64,000 nucleotides of DNA from Paracoccus seriniphilus. GTDB lineage: Bacteria; Pseudomonadota; Alphaproteobacteria; Rhodobacterales; Rhodobacteraceae. The notes beneath the pieces are model-generated. The model made no database searches. It was not told the DNA's origin and saw only the letters and a program-made list of their open reading frames with translations. Location of the stretch: assembly GCF_028553745.1 (NCBI RefSeq), contig NZ_CP067131.1, forward strand, positions 372,001 to 436,000. The letters are read 5' to 3'. A program made the position numbers and the translations under genes. Each line of letters opens with the position of its first letter. Position 1 is the stretch's first letter. This document shows positions 55,991 through 64,000 of the stretch, one piece after another.

Positions 55991-56410
55991 TCAATGCTGA
56001 TCGTGCAGGCAATTCGCGTGATCGGCCAGAACATTGATGACTTTGCAGTCGCAAATCCGCCCAGGGCTGCATTCGGAAATCATCCGACCCAGTTCTTCGC
56101 GCAGCGCCTGCAACTGGGCGATGCGACGGTCTACCTCGGCCAGATGCTCGCGCGCAATGCTGTCCGCCTCATGGCAGGACGCCTGGGGTTTCTCTGACAT
56201 GGCCAGCAATTCCCGGATCGCCGCGAGGTCAAAACCCAAGGCGCGGGCATGTCGAATGAAGCGCAACCGGTCAATATCGGCCTGATCATAGCGGCGCTGG
56301 TTGCCCGCGGTGCGGTCGCCTTCCGGGACCAGCCCGATCTTCTCGTAATAGCGAATGGTGGGCACCTTGATCCCGGTTTCCCGCGAAAGAGCTCCGATTC
56401 CGATCTGCAT
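55991..56410 (-). CDS. MerR-family heavy-metal regulator, ZntR/CadR/PbrR-like
   Basis: This 139-residue regulator has the MerR HTH (IGALSRETGIKVPTIRYYEK) and a long dimerisation helix (REHLAEVDRRIAQLQALREE). The C-terminal metal-binding loop holds CSPGRICDC and HANCLHDQH, which suits Zn, Cd or Pb rather than Cu(I). ATG 56410 follows GAGAGGTGCC. No metal transporter is adjacent, but a MerR-type promoter lies in front of the Zn/Cd ATPase gene at 62311, about 6 kb away. Confidence 0.85.
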   Translation of the reverse strand: MQIGIGALSRETGIKVPTIRYYEKIGLVPEGDRTAGNQRRYDQADIDRLRFIRHARALGFDLAAIRELLAMSEKPQASCHEADSIAREHLAEVDRRIAQLQALREELGRMISECSPGRICDCKVINVLADHANCLHDQH

Positions 56411-56473
56411 TTGGCACCTCTCTTTCCGCGACAATCAAACCTATCGGATACAGCCGGATAAAGCCTTGTCAAT

Positions 56474-56518
56474 CGTTCGATAATATCGAACGGTTCGCAA
56501 ATTATAATCAATTGGATT
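56474..56518. promoter_or_regulatory. Inverted repeats upstream of the yeiH-like gene
   Basis: CGTTCGAT-AAT-ATCGAACG (56474-56492) has perfect 8-base arms. AATC-AATTG-GATT (56506-56518) is a shorter dyad in a T-N11-A setting. They lie in the region between the MerR and yeiH-like genes and may bind the LysR protein encoded downstream of yeiH. Confidence 0.45.
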
Positions 56519-56572
56519 GTTTAATTGTCGTGAACTACCTGTGGCGCCACCACCAAGACAGGACAACTGGAC

Positions 56573-57625
56573 ATGAGTACTCCCAGCACCGAGCATTTCG
56601 ATGCCCCCCCTATCGCAGCCGCGCCTGCGGATCACGGTGCGCGATCCGTTCTGCCCGGTCTGGCATTGACCGCGCTGATCGCCGCTGCGGCCTTTGGCCT
56701 GCGCCTGCTGCCAGGCTTTTCGGCGCTAAGCCCCCTTATCCTTGCGATCCTGATCGGCATGGTGATCCACAATCTGCGCGGCACACCCGCCATCGCCAAA
56801 CCGGGCGTCAAGTTCAGCCTGAAGCGCGTGTTGCGCGCCGGGATCGTGCTGCTGGGTCTGCAACTGACGTTTCAACAGGTCATGCAGGTCGGCGGCATTG
56901 GCGTGACAGTGGTCATCGTGACGCTGGTGGCAACATTTGCCTTCACGACATGGCTGGGCAAGCTGCTGAAGGTCGACGCGGGGCTGACGCAGCTGATCGC
57001 TGCAGGCAGCTCGATTTGTGGTGCCTCGGCGGTGATCGCAACGAATACGGTTACCCGCGCTCGTGACGAGGATGTCGCCTATGCAGTTGCCTGCGTGACC
57101 ATCTTCGGTTCTCTTTCGATGGTGCTGATGCCGCTGATCGGAGGTTTCCTGGGCATGGACGCGCATGCGTTCGGACTGTGGACAGGCTCATCGATTCACG
57201 AGGTCGCACAGGTTGTTGCCGCCGCCTATGCGCGCGGGCAAGAGGCCGGAGAATTCGGCACCCTGGCCAAGCTGACCCGCGTGATGCTGCTGGCGCCGAT
57301 GGTGCTGATGCTGGGCGTGGCGGCCGCACGGCGGATGCGCCAGTCCGGTCAGGATCACGATGGCGGCGGCATCCCGATCCCGTGGTTCGTCCTGGGCTTT
57401 CTGGTCATGGTCGGTCTGGCCAGCACCGGCTGGTTGCCCGAAGATCTTGCCCCCTATTCCACCAGCGCAACGCAATTCATGCTTGCCATGGCCCTTGCTG
57501 CCATGGGACTTGAAACAGATCTGCGCAAGTTGGTGGCCGAGGGGCCGCGCCCAGCCCTGCTGGGGGCCGGTGCCTGGTTGTTCATCTCTGCGCTCAGTCT
57601 GGGATTGGTATTGATCACGACATGA
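56573..57625 (+). CDS. yeiH: YeiH-family putative sulfate/sulfite exporter
   Basis: This 350-residue membrane protein has about ten hydrophobic segments of the YeiH/UPF0324 family. Landmarks are LSPLILAILIGMVIHNLRGT, LIAAGSSICGASAVIATNTV and GLWTGSSIHEVAQVVAAAYA. The overlap of 4 bases with a LysR gene reproduces the yeiH-yeiE association seen in many proteobacteria. Relatives have been linked to sulfite or sulfate efflux. Whether the sulfatase at the left edge is connected is only a guess. Confidence 0.85.
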   Translation: MSTPSTEHFDAPPIAAAPADHGARSVLPGLALTALIAAAAFGLRLLPGFSALSPLILAILIGMVIHNLRGTPAIAKPGVKFSLKRVLRAGIVLLGLQLTFQQVMQVGGIGVTVVIVTLVATFAFTTWLGKLLKVDAGLTQLIAAGSSICGASAVIATNTVTRARDEDVAYAVACVTIFGSLSMVLMPLIGGFLGMDAHAFGLWTGSSIHEVAQVVAAAYARGQEAGEFGTLAKLTRVMLLAPMVLMLGVAAARRMRQSGQDHDGGGIPIPWFVLGFLVMVGLASTGWLPEDLAPYSTSATQFMLAMALAAMGLETDLRKLVAEGPRPALLGAGAWLFISALSLGLVLITT

Positions 57626-58500
57626 CGCTGGAACAGTTGCGCATCTTCATCGCCGTCGCCGAACGTCAGCATGTGACACAGGCGGCGGCGGCTTTGAACC
57701 TGACACAAAGTGCAACCAGCGCCGCCATCTCGGCCCTTGAACAACGCCACGCCGTCCGCCTGTTCGACCGGGTCGGGCGGCGGATCGTTCTGACTGATGC
57801 CGGACGGCAATTTCTCGATGAGGCCCGTGCCGTATTGGGTCGGGCGGAACAGGCCGAACGTCTGCTGGCCGATCTGGCGCAACTGCGGCGCGGCACGCTG
57901 CGACTGGGGGCCAGCCAGACAGTCGCCAATTACTGGCTGCCCGGCGTCATGCAGCGGTTCCACAATGAATACCCTGATTTTTCACTAAGCCTCACCACCG
58001 GGAACACACAGGACATCGCGTCCATGGTGCAGGGCGCAACCATCGATCTGGGGTTTGTCGAAGGTGTGGTCGAGGCCCCGACCCTGTCCGTCACCAAGCT
58101 GACCGGTGACGAAATGGCTTTGGTGGTTGCCCCGGATCACCCCTGGGCCAGGACGCCGCCCCTGACCGCTGCTCAGTTGCAAGAGGGAACCTGGGTGCTG
58201 CGGGAGCCGGGCTCGGGCACCCGCGCCGTCTGGGAGGACCTTTTGAAGCGCAATGGGTTGGACAAGGCCTCGATGCGCGTCGCTTTCGAGTTGCCATCGA
58301 ACGAAGCGGTGCGCAGCGCCGTCAAGGCCGGCGGCGGTGCCGCCATTCTGTCCACACTTGTCATCCAGCCATTGCTGGAAAACGGGCGCATTGCGCGGGT
58401 CGATATCGACCTGCCGCAACGCAATTTCTTTGTCCTGCACCACAAGGAGCGACAAATTTCGTTGGCCGAGGCGCGATTTCTGGACTGCGCCCGGCCCTGA
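57622..58500 (+). CDS. LysR-family regulator, YeiE/CysB-like
   Basis: This 292-residue LysR regulator has the HTH LRIFIAVAERQHVTQAAAAL and LTQSATSAAISALEQRHAVR. Its effector domain resembles the YeiE/CbbR group (GASQTVANYWLPGVMQRFHN, VLREPGSGTRAVWEDLLKRN). It overlaps the exporter gene by 4 bases and probably controls that operon in response to a sulfur compound. Confidence 0.87.
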   Translation: MTLEQLRIFIAVAERQHVTQAAAALNLTQSATSAAISALEQRHAVRLFDRVGRRIVLTDAGRQFLDEARAVLGRAEQAERLLADLAQLRRGTLRLGASQTVANYWLPGVMQRFHNEYPDFSLSLTTGNTQDIASMVQGATIDLGFVEGVVEAPTLSVTKLTGDEMALVVAPDHPWARTPPLTAAQLQEGTWVLREPGSGTRAVWEDLLKRNGLDKASMRVAFELPSNEAVRSAVKAGGGAAILSTLVIQPLLENGRIARVDIDLPQRNFFVLHHKERQISLAEARFLDCARP

Positions 58501-58522
58501 CCCTTCCCGATGCAAAAGGGGC

Positions 58523-58555
58523 AAGCGCAGCAAACCGCGATGGTCTGCTGCGCTT
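58523..58555. terminator. Bidirectional stem-loop between LysR and dehydrogenase genes
   Basis: AAGCGCAGCA and TGCTGCGCTT form a perfect 10-base stem; ACC/GGT can pair inside the loop. It lies in the 62 bases between two convergent genes. Confidence 0.6.
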
Positions 58556-58562
58556 CACATGA

Positions 58563-59549
58563 TCAAAGCTGGATGATCGTTCCGCTTTTCCAGCTTTCGG
58601 TTGCAGCGTCCGCCAGAAGCTGGGCCTTCAACCCGTCCTCGATGGTCGGCACCGGCGAGCGTCCTGCGGTCAGCGCATCGACGAAATGGTGCATTTCCGC
58701 AGCATAGGCAGCCGCGTAGCGTTCGAGGAAGAAGTGCTGGGCCGGGGCAGTGGCAAAGCCGGCCTCGCCCGCCTGCTCGACCGTATGGTCCAACTGGTTG
58801 GCAGCCCGCAGCATGCCCTTCTGACCATGCACCTCGATGCGCTGGTCATAGCCATAGGTTGCACGACGTGAATTGCTGATCTGGCAGATCTTGCCGCTGG
58901 CCGTGGTCATGGTCACCGCCGCCGTATCGACATCGCCGGCCTTGCCGATCTCGGGATCGACCAGCGCCGAGCCGACAGCATGAATCTGGACCGGTTCTTC
59001 GCCCAGAAGGAAGCGCGCCATGTCCAGATCGTGGATCATCATGTCGCGGAACAGCCCGCCCGAGGTCTCGATATAGCTCAGCGGGGGGGGCGTGGGGTCG
59101 CGTGACAGGATGGTAACGATTTCAACCTCTCCCAGCGCGCCGTCATCCAGCCGTCGCTTGAGTTCGGAAAAATTCGGGTCAAATCGACGGTTGAAGGCCG
59201 TCATGAAGGGCACGCCGCAATCAGAAACAACCTTCATCAGATCACGGATGCGATCCGCCATGAGATCCACGGGTTTCTCGCAGAAGATCGCCTTGCCGGC
59301 CTTGGCCGTGGCTTCGATCAGTTCGGCATGTGTCGAGGTTGGCGTGCCGATGATCACTGCATCGACATCCTTGGATTCGATCAGCGCCTGTGCATCAAGA
59401 ACCTGCGCGCCCGTCGCGTCGGCCAGTGATTGCGCTGCCTGCGGCAATGCGTCCGAAACCGCAGCGACACGCGCCGTGGACAAGCCCGCCAATGTCCTGG
59501 CATGGACCTGCCCGATCCGGCCACAGCCCAATATTCCAATGCCAATCAT
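58563..59549 (-). CDS. Gfo/Idh/MocA-family dehydrogenase, inositol 2-dehydrogenase-like
   Basis: This 328-residue NAD(P)-dependent oxidoreductase has the Rossmann motif GILGCGRIGQVHA at the N-terminus. The cofactor/catalytic block ATAKAGKAIFCEKPVDL carries the EKP Lys, and FMTAFNRRFDPNF and MIHDLDMARFLLGE place His/Asp in the active site. IolG-type enzymes share these blocks. The ATG at 59549 follows GGGAGAAGGAG. No other inositol genes are nearby. A LacI-type palindrome upstream matches that of the LacI gene at 48732. Confidence 0.82.
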   Translation of the reverse strand: MIGIGILGCGRIGQVHARTLAGLSTARVAAVSDALPQAAQSLADATGAQVLDAQALIESKDVDAVIIGTPTSTHAELIEATAKAGKAIFCEKPVDLMADRIRDLMKVVSDCGVPFMTAFNRRFDPNFSELKRRLDDGALGEVEIVTILSRDPTPPPLSYIETSGGLFRDMMIHDLDMARFLLGEEPVQIHAVGSALVDPEIGKAGDVDTAAVTMTTASGKICQISNSRRATYGYDQRIEVHGQKGMLRAANQLDHTVEQAGEAGFATAPAQHFFLERYAAAYAAEMHHFVDALTAGRSPVPTIEDGLKAQLLADAATESWKSGTIIQL

Positions 59550-59630
59550 TTCAGGCTCCTTCTCCCGATATTCCAGATGGGTCGAGCCGCCTCGCCTCCC
59601 GCTGCGGCCTCGCGAGAGACGATACAGAAA

Positions 59631-59647
59631 TTGCAATCGGTTGCAAT
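59631..59647. promoter_or_regulatory. LacI-type operator upstream of the dehydrogenase gene
   Basis: TTGCAATCGGTTGCAAT is a near-perfect palindrome 82 bases upstream of the dehydrogenase start. Its core differs by one central base from TGCAATCGATTGCA at 48644, suggesting that the same LacI protein binds both. Confidence 0.65.
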
Positions 59648-59682
59648 ACCTTTTGCACCCGGGTCATCGCCATCATCCCTGA

Positions 59683-62142
59683 TCACTGATCGTGTCGTGA
59701 CGTGGCAGGCCGGACGCGACGCAGGCGCAAGGCATTGCTCACCACCAGCACGCTCGACAATGCCATGGCTCCGGCAGCCAGCATGGGTGACAACAGGATA
59801 CCGTTCAGCGGATAGAGCATTCCCGCTGCAATCGGAATCAGCAGGATGTTGTAGCCAAAGGCCCAGAACAGGTTCTGCCGGATATTGGTCATTGTCGCCC
59901 GGCTGATGGCAAAGGCATTGGCAACTGCGCCCAGATCATGCCCCATCAGCACCACATCCGCGCTTTCGATGGCAATATCGGTCCCCGTGCCGACAGCGAC
60001 GCCCACGTCCGCCGAGGCCAGGGCGGGCGCGTCATTGATGCCGTCGCCAACAAAGGCCACCGCGCCCGAGCCGCGCAAACGGGTCAGTGCTGCCACCTTG
60101 CCATCGGGCATCACTTCGGCCACGACCTCGTCGATGCCCAGTTCTTGCGCCACGCGATCGGCCGTGGCCTTGCGATCACCGGTGATCATCGCGACCTTGA
60201 CGCCCTGCTCATGCAGGTCCGCCACCATGCTCCGGGCGCTGTCACGGATGGGATCGGCCACCGCCGCCACGGCGACAAGATGCCCATCGCGCGCCACGAA
60301 CAGCACCGTCTTGCCCTGTCGTGCCAGTTCATCGGCACGCGACGCGAGGGCATCTGGTGCGATCTGTTCCTGCTGCATCAGATGGATGGTGCCGATCAGA
60401 ATGTCGTGCCCGCCAACCGTGGCCCGCACGCCCTGCCCTGTCATCGCCCTGAAATCGTCTGCGGTTTCAAGGATCAGACCGGCCTCTCGCGCACCTTCCA
60501 CGACAGCCCGCGCGACGGGATGTTCGGATTTGGCCTCGACGGCTGCCATCTGCGCCAGAACCTCGCGGCGTTCGATCCCGGCGACGACCTCGACATCGGT
60601 CAGGGTCGGGCGTCCCTCGGTCAGCGTGCCGGTCTTGTCAAAGGCCACCACATCCACGGACTGCAAGGCCTGCAGCGCGTCCCCCTTGCGGAACAGCACA
60701 CCCAATTCGGCGGCGCGCCCGGTGCCGACCATGATCGAGGTCGGCGTTGCCAGCCCCATGGCACAGGGGCAGGCGATGATCAGCACCGCCACCCCCGCCA
60801 CCAGTGCATGGGCCAATCTCGGCTCGGGTCCCCACAACATCCATGCCGCAAATGCCAGCACCGCAACCGCGATGACCACCGGCACGAAATACAAGGTCAC
60901 GCGGTTGACCAACCCCTGAATGGGCAGACGCGCGCCCTGCGCCTCTTCGACCATCGCAATGATCTGCGACAGCACCATATCACTGCCGACACGGGTCGCG
61001 CGAAAGGCGAAGGCACCGTTGCCATTGATGGTGCCACCCGTAACCGGCATCCCTTCCGATTTCTCGACCGGAATCGGTTCTCCGGTGATCATGCTTTCAT
61101 CGACCCATGACCTACCCGAAACGACCATGCCATCGACGGCAATCCTCTCACCCGGCTGCAGATGCACGACATCGCCGACCTCGATCTGCTCGACGGGCAA
61201 TTCGACCACTGCGCCATCGCGCTCGACGCGGGCGGTGCGGGCGCGCAGGCCCGACAGCTTGCGGATCGCTTCACCCGTGCGGCCCTTGGCGCGAGCTTCG
61301 AGATAGCGCCCCAGCAGCAGCAGCGCGACGATGACGGCGGCGGCCTCGAAATAGACGTTGCGGCTGGCCTCGGGCAAAAGCGCAGGCCAGAACGTCACCA
61401 CGGTCGAAAACCCATAGGCCGCAGCGGTGCCCAGGGCGACCAGAGAATTCATATCCGGCGCCCCCTTCAACAAGGCCGGCACGCCGTGGCGAAAGAATTG
61501 CCGCCCCGGCCCGAAAAGGATCAGCGTCGTCAACAGAAACTGCAGCATCCAGGACGTTCGGATCCCGATGGTCGCCGCCACCATATCGTGAAAGCCTGGC
61601 ACCACATGCCCGCCCATCTCCAGCAGGAAGACCGGCAGGGCCAGGACAGAGGCAATCAGCACATGATGTTTCAGCGCCCCGGCCTGCTGCTGCTCGTGAT
61701 CCGCTGCCCTGTCCTGACCGGACTGATGTGGCTGCGCCCTGTATCCGGCATCCGCCACGATGGTGGCGATCTGCGCCGGCCCGACCTGCGGGAGATGCCG
61801 CACCTTCGCTGTGCCCGCCGCGAAATTGACCTCGGCGCCGGCAATGCCGGGTGCCGCGTTCAAGGCAGCCTCGACCCGTGCAACGCAGGAGGCGCAAGAC
61901 AGACCGTCGATATCGAAGATACTTGTCTCCAGTCTTGCCGGATAGCCGGTTTCATCTAGCAGATGCTCGACGTCTTGAACCGTCAGCCTGCCGTCGTGAC
62001 GGATGGTCGCGCTGGCGGTGGCCAGATTCACCTCGGCGCTTTCGACCCCTTCGCGCGCCTGCAACGCCCTTTCGACGCGACCGACACATGAGGCACAATT
62101 CATGCCATCAACACCAATCCTGATGACCCGTTGGGACTGCAT
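59683..62142 (-). CDS. copA: Cu(I)-exporting P1B-type ATPase CopA
   Basis: This 819-residue inner-membrane pump has two N-terminal heavy-metal-associated domains (GMNCASC and GLSCASC). The membrane metal-site motif is IIACPCAMGLATP. The actuator motif is TGEP, the phosphorylation site FDKTGTLTEG, the nucleotide site SEHPVARAV and the hinge GDGINDAPAL. The CPC site with two CxxC domains indicates Cu(I)/Ag(I). I chose ATG 62142 after AGGAAG; an upstream ATG at 62172 adds ten residues. It is divergent from a Zn/Cd-type ATPase gene. Confidence 0.94.
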   Translation of the reverse strand: MQSQRVIRIGVDGMNCASCVGRVERALQAREGVESAEVNLATASATIRHDGRLTVQDVEHLLDETGYPARLETSIFDIDGLSCASCVARVEAALNAAPGIAGAEVNFAAGTAKVRHLPQVGPAQIATIVADAGYRAQPHQSGQDRAADHEQQQAGALKHHVLIASVLALPVFLLEMGGHVVPGFHDMVAATIGIRTSWMLQFLLTTLILFGPGRQFFRHGVPALLKGAPDMNSLVALGTAAAYGFSTVVTFWPALLPEASRNVYFEAAAVIVALLLLGRYLEARAKGRTGEAIRKLSGLRARTARVERDGAVVELPVEQIEVGDVVHLQPGERIAVDGMVVSGRSWVDESMITGEPIPVEKSEGMPVTGGTINGNGAFAFRATRVGSDMVLSQIIAMVEEAQGARLPIQGLVNRVTLYFVPVVIAVAVLAFAAWMLWGPEPRLAHALVAGVAVLIIACPCAMGLATPTSIMVGTGRAAELGVLFRKGDALQALQSVDVVAFDKTGTLTEGRPTLTDVEVVAGIERREVLAQMAAVEAKSEHPVARAVVEGAREAGLILETADDFRAMTGQGVRATVGGHDILIGTIHLMQQEQIAPDALASRADELARQGKTVLFVARDGHLVAVAAVADPIRDSARSMVADLHEQGVKVAMITGDRKATADRVAQELGIDEVVAEVMPDGKVAALTRLRGSGAVAFVGDGINDAPALASADVGVAVGTGTDIAIESADVVLMGHDLGAVANAFAISRATMTNIRQNLFWAFGYNILLIPIAAGMLYPLNGILLSPMLAAGAMALSSVLVVSNALRLRRVRPATSRHDQ

Positions 62143-62187
62143 GGCGATCTTCCTTTCGTGCTTCGCCGTCATCTCGTGGACCTAATG

Positions 62188-62209
62188 CTTCCAGCGGCTG
62201 GAGGGTCAA
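62188..62209 (-). promoter_or_regulatory. MerR/CueR-type promoter of copA
   Basis: Read toward copA, TTGACC is followed by the dyad CTCCAGCCGCTGGAAG, the layout of CueR-type copA promoters with an unusually long (about 19-base) spacer. The -10 is weak (TAGGTC). The start of copA is about 46 bases downstream. No CueR gene is seen in the window. Confidence 0.6.
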
Positions 62210-62251
62210 TGACCATTCCACAAAAAATCGTCGCCATCTACTTCTTTGGTC

Positions 62252-62282
62252 TTGAACCTATAGTTGCTAGAGATACTAGGTT
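62252..62282 (+). promoter_or_regulatory. MerR-type promoter of the Zn/Cd ATPase gene
   Basis: TTGAAC and TAGGTT are 19 bases apart, with CTATAGTTGCTAGAG between them. This closely resembles CadR/PbrR/ZntR operators (CTATAG-N-CTAGAG type). The overlong spacer is the hallmark of MerR-activated promoters. The ATPase start is 28 bases downstream. Confidence 0.75.
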
Positions 62283-62310
62283 ATGATGCGAATCTTCAGG
62301 AGATCGCGCC

Positions 62311-64000
62311 ATGGCCGACATTTCGAGTCCCGACAACCGTTTCCGGTTCAAGATCGAAGGCATGGATTGCGGAGGCTGTGTGGCCACGATCCGGACCGCG
62401 TTGGAGGGGATGCCCGGCGCAACGGATGTCGAGGTTTCTCTGCCCCGCCAGGAATTGCTTGTGACATTGCCCGACGGGGATACCACGGCAGCCGATATCC
62501 GCCGCGTCATGGGGCGGCTTGGTTTCGGCGCTGAATGTCTTTCACATCCCGAAAAAGACAGGTCAAGGCGCAAAGGATGGCTGCAAGGCAAACCCGCCCA
62601 GCTTGCGCTGGCCGCCGGTGCGATTGTTGCGGCCCATGCCGTGTCATTCCCGTTCCCAAATGCCGAAAGGCTGGCTTTCTCCATTGCCGCGCTGGTCACG
62701 TTGATTCCGATTGCCCTGCGCGCCATCGCCGCCGCACGGATGGGGGCCATCTTTACGATTCAGATGTTGATGACCATTGCCGCGCTCGGTGCAATCATCA
62801 TCGGCGAACCGACCGAAGCCGCTTTCGTGGTGTTCCTGTTCATTCTGGGTGAAATGCTGGAAGGCCGGGCGGCCAGGCAGGCGCAATCGGGCATCAAGGC
62901 ACTTGCGGAAATGCTGCCACGACATGCATTGGTCCAGGACGCCTCGGGAAATCTGAACCAAATCGCGACCGAAGACCTGAAGATCGGACAGCAGATCATC
63001 GTGCGGGCCGGGGATCGAATTGCGGCAGATGGCGTGATCGCCTCGGGCAGCAGCGCGGTCGATGAATCCACCATCACCGGCGAAAGCATCCCGGTGGAGA
63101 AATCCCCAGGTGATCGCGTCAACGCCGGCACCATCAACCATGACGCGACCCTGCGCATTTCGGTGGATCGTGACAGTGCCGACAACACCATCTCGCGGAT
63201 CATCGCCCTGGTCGAAGAGGCCCAGGCCGCCAAGGCTCCGACCGAGAGGTTCATCGACCGCTTCTCGCGCATCTATATGCCCATCGTGATTGCCGTCTCT
63301 GCGCTGGTCGCCATCACGCCCCCGCTCTTTCTGGGCCTGGCCTGGGATGACTGGATCTATCGTGGGCTGGCGCTCTTGCTGATCGGCTGTCCCTGCGCGC
63401 TGGTGATCTCTGTCCCGGCGGCCATCGCGGCCAGTCTGGCGGCATCGGCACGCCACGGCATGCTGATCAAAGGCGGCGCCGTGCTGGAGTCCTTGGCCCA
63501 CAGCAATCGCGTGGTTTTCGACAAGACCGGAACCCTGACATCGGGCAAGCCCGTCGTGACGGATTTCATCGATCTGTCGGCGGGCAGTTACGACACGCTG
63601 GCCATCGCCGCCGCCGTGGAAAGAGAGAGCTCGCACCCGCTGGCCATGGCCGTGGTGGCCCATGCGGATCAACAAGGGGTGAATCGCCTGGACGCAAGGG
63701 AGGTTACCATCCTGCCGGGCCAAGGCATGAGGGCCGTGGTCGGGGTCATGCAGATTTATGTCGGCGCGCCCGATCACGCCCCGCTGCAGGACAAGGCCGA
63801 TGCTGACGCAGAGACGCAGATGTCCCGCCTGAAGGCCGAGGGCAAGACGCTGTCGGTCATCTGTGCCGACGGCATGATGATCGGACTGATCGCCCTGCGC
63901 GACGAAGCCCGCCCCGAGGCCGCAAAGGCCGTGCAGGCCCTGAAGGCCCAAGGCATGTCATCGCTGATGCTGACCGGAGACAATGAAGGTACGGCCCGCG
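62311..64000 (+). CDS. Zn/Cd/Pb-exporting P1B-type ATPase, N-terminal part (runs off window)
   Basis: The visible 563 residues start MADISSPDNRFRFKIEGMDC after AGGAGATCG. One heavy-metal-associated domain (GMDCGGC), the actuator TGES motif, the membrane site IGCPCALVISVPAAIAAS and the phosphorylation site FDKTGTLTSG are present, followed by SSHPLAMAVV. The SVPAAI sequence after CPC marks the ZntA/CadA group (Zn, Cd, Pb). The frame is open to the window end in the LTGDN segment. The MerR-type promoter upstream fits control by a ZntR/CadR-like protein. Confidence 0.92.
   Translation, partial: MADISSPDNRFRFKIEGMDCGGCVATIRTALEGMPGATDVEVSLPRQELLVTLPDGDTTAADIRRVMGRLGFGAECLSHPEKDRSRRKGWLQGKPAQLALAAGAIVAAHAVSFPFPNAERLAFSIAALVTLIPIALRAIAAARMGAIFTIQMLMTIAALGAIIIGEPTEAAFVVFLFILGEMLEGRAARQAQSGIKALAEMLPRHALVQDASGNLNQIATEDLKIGQQIIVRAGDRIAADGVIASGSSAVDESTITGESIPVEKSPGDRVNAGTINHDATLRISVDRDSADNTISRIIALVEEAQAAKAPTERFIDRFSRIYMPIVIAVSALVAITPPLFLGLAWDDWIYRGLALLLIGCPCALVISVPAAIAASLAASARHGMLIKGGAVLESLAHSNRVVFDKTGTLTSGKPVVTDFIDLSAGSYDTLAIAAAVERESSHPLAMAVVAHADQQGVNRLDAREVTILPGQGMRAVVGVMQIYVGAPDHAPLQDKADADAETQMSRLKAEGKTLSVICADGMMIGLIALRDEARPEAAKAVQALKAQGMSSLMLTGDNEGTAR

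Noticed and set aside
55777..56034. An 85-codon - strand frame between the dehydratase and MerR genes
   Set aside because: It overlaps both neighbours, includes the strong hairpin, and has no start signal or recognisable sequence.
1..64000. CRISPR arrays, tRNA or rRNA genes, phage genes, secretion or antiphage systems
   Set aside because: No direct-repeat arrays with spacers, no cloverleaf-like segments and no such protein motifs were seen. The window is a metabolic and metal-efflux region with a single insertion sequence.

Overview
The window reads as a high-GC alphaproteobacterial accessory region, most likely from a Paracoccus-like member of the Rhodobacterales. That placement is inferred from codon use, from the rhizobial/rhodobacterial type of catabolic enzymes (SDR galactose dehydrogenase, EryR-TpiB-RpiB set, IlvD/EDD sugar-acid dehydratase) and from the dense series of sugar importers. 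No rRNA, tRNA, replication gene or CRISPR array was seen. It could lie on a chromosome, chromid or large plasmid. No stretch over about 300 bases lacks a gene or the insertion sequence.

Layout. (1) 1-8070: a leftward ABC sugar importer operon ending in a sulfatase cut by the window edge. Its GntR/LacI-hybrid repressor gene is split by a complete IS21-family element (5333-7801). (2) 8257-10673: LysR regulator and FAD-dependent amine/amino-acid oxidoreductase. (3) 10791-14842: DeoR regulator, TIM-like and RpiB-like isomerases of the erythritol type, fructose-bisphosphatase and class II aldolase. (4) 14861-25840: DeoR regulator divergent from an ABC importer, DUF4432 mutarotase, kinase, DeoC and a double aldehyde dehydrogenase, best read as 2-deoxy-D-ribose uptake and catabolism. 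(5) 25828-34404: LacI regulator with a perfect palindromic operator, divergent from an ABC importer, a GH63 MGH1-like glycosidase, a D-lyxose/D-mannose isomerase and a glycerate kinase. Together these look like a mannosylglycerate utilisation operon. (6) 34524-47816: beta-galactosidase GH42, alpha-galactosidase GH36, galactoside ABC importer and De Ley-Doudoroff enzymes under an IclR regulator. (7) 47875-50779: a small membrane protein and two LacI regulators. (8) 51057-55856: TRAP transporter plus IlvD/EDD sugar-acid dehydratase. (9) 55991-64000: metal-responsive MerR regulator, YeiH/LysR pair, Gfo/Idh/MocA dehydrogenase, CopA, and a ZntA-like ATPase cut by the right edge.

The parts fit together as a toolbox for glycosides and sugar derivatives. 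Each importer sits beside the hydrolase or isomerase for its predicted substrate and beside its own regulator. The products feed triose-phosphate, 2-phosphoglycerate, pyruvate or acetate. Most junctions inside operons are 4-base ATGA overlaps. Three of the four ABC binding-protein genes, and the TRAP binding-protein gene, are followed directly by a stem-loop, which probably sets a higher binding-protein dosage. The best candidates for new biology are the mannosylglycerate operon, the tetrose-phosphate/aldolase/bisphosphatase module and the regulator knocked out by IS21. All functional assignments rest on motif reading and gene context; no database search was run.
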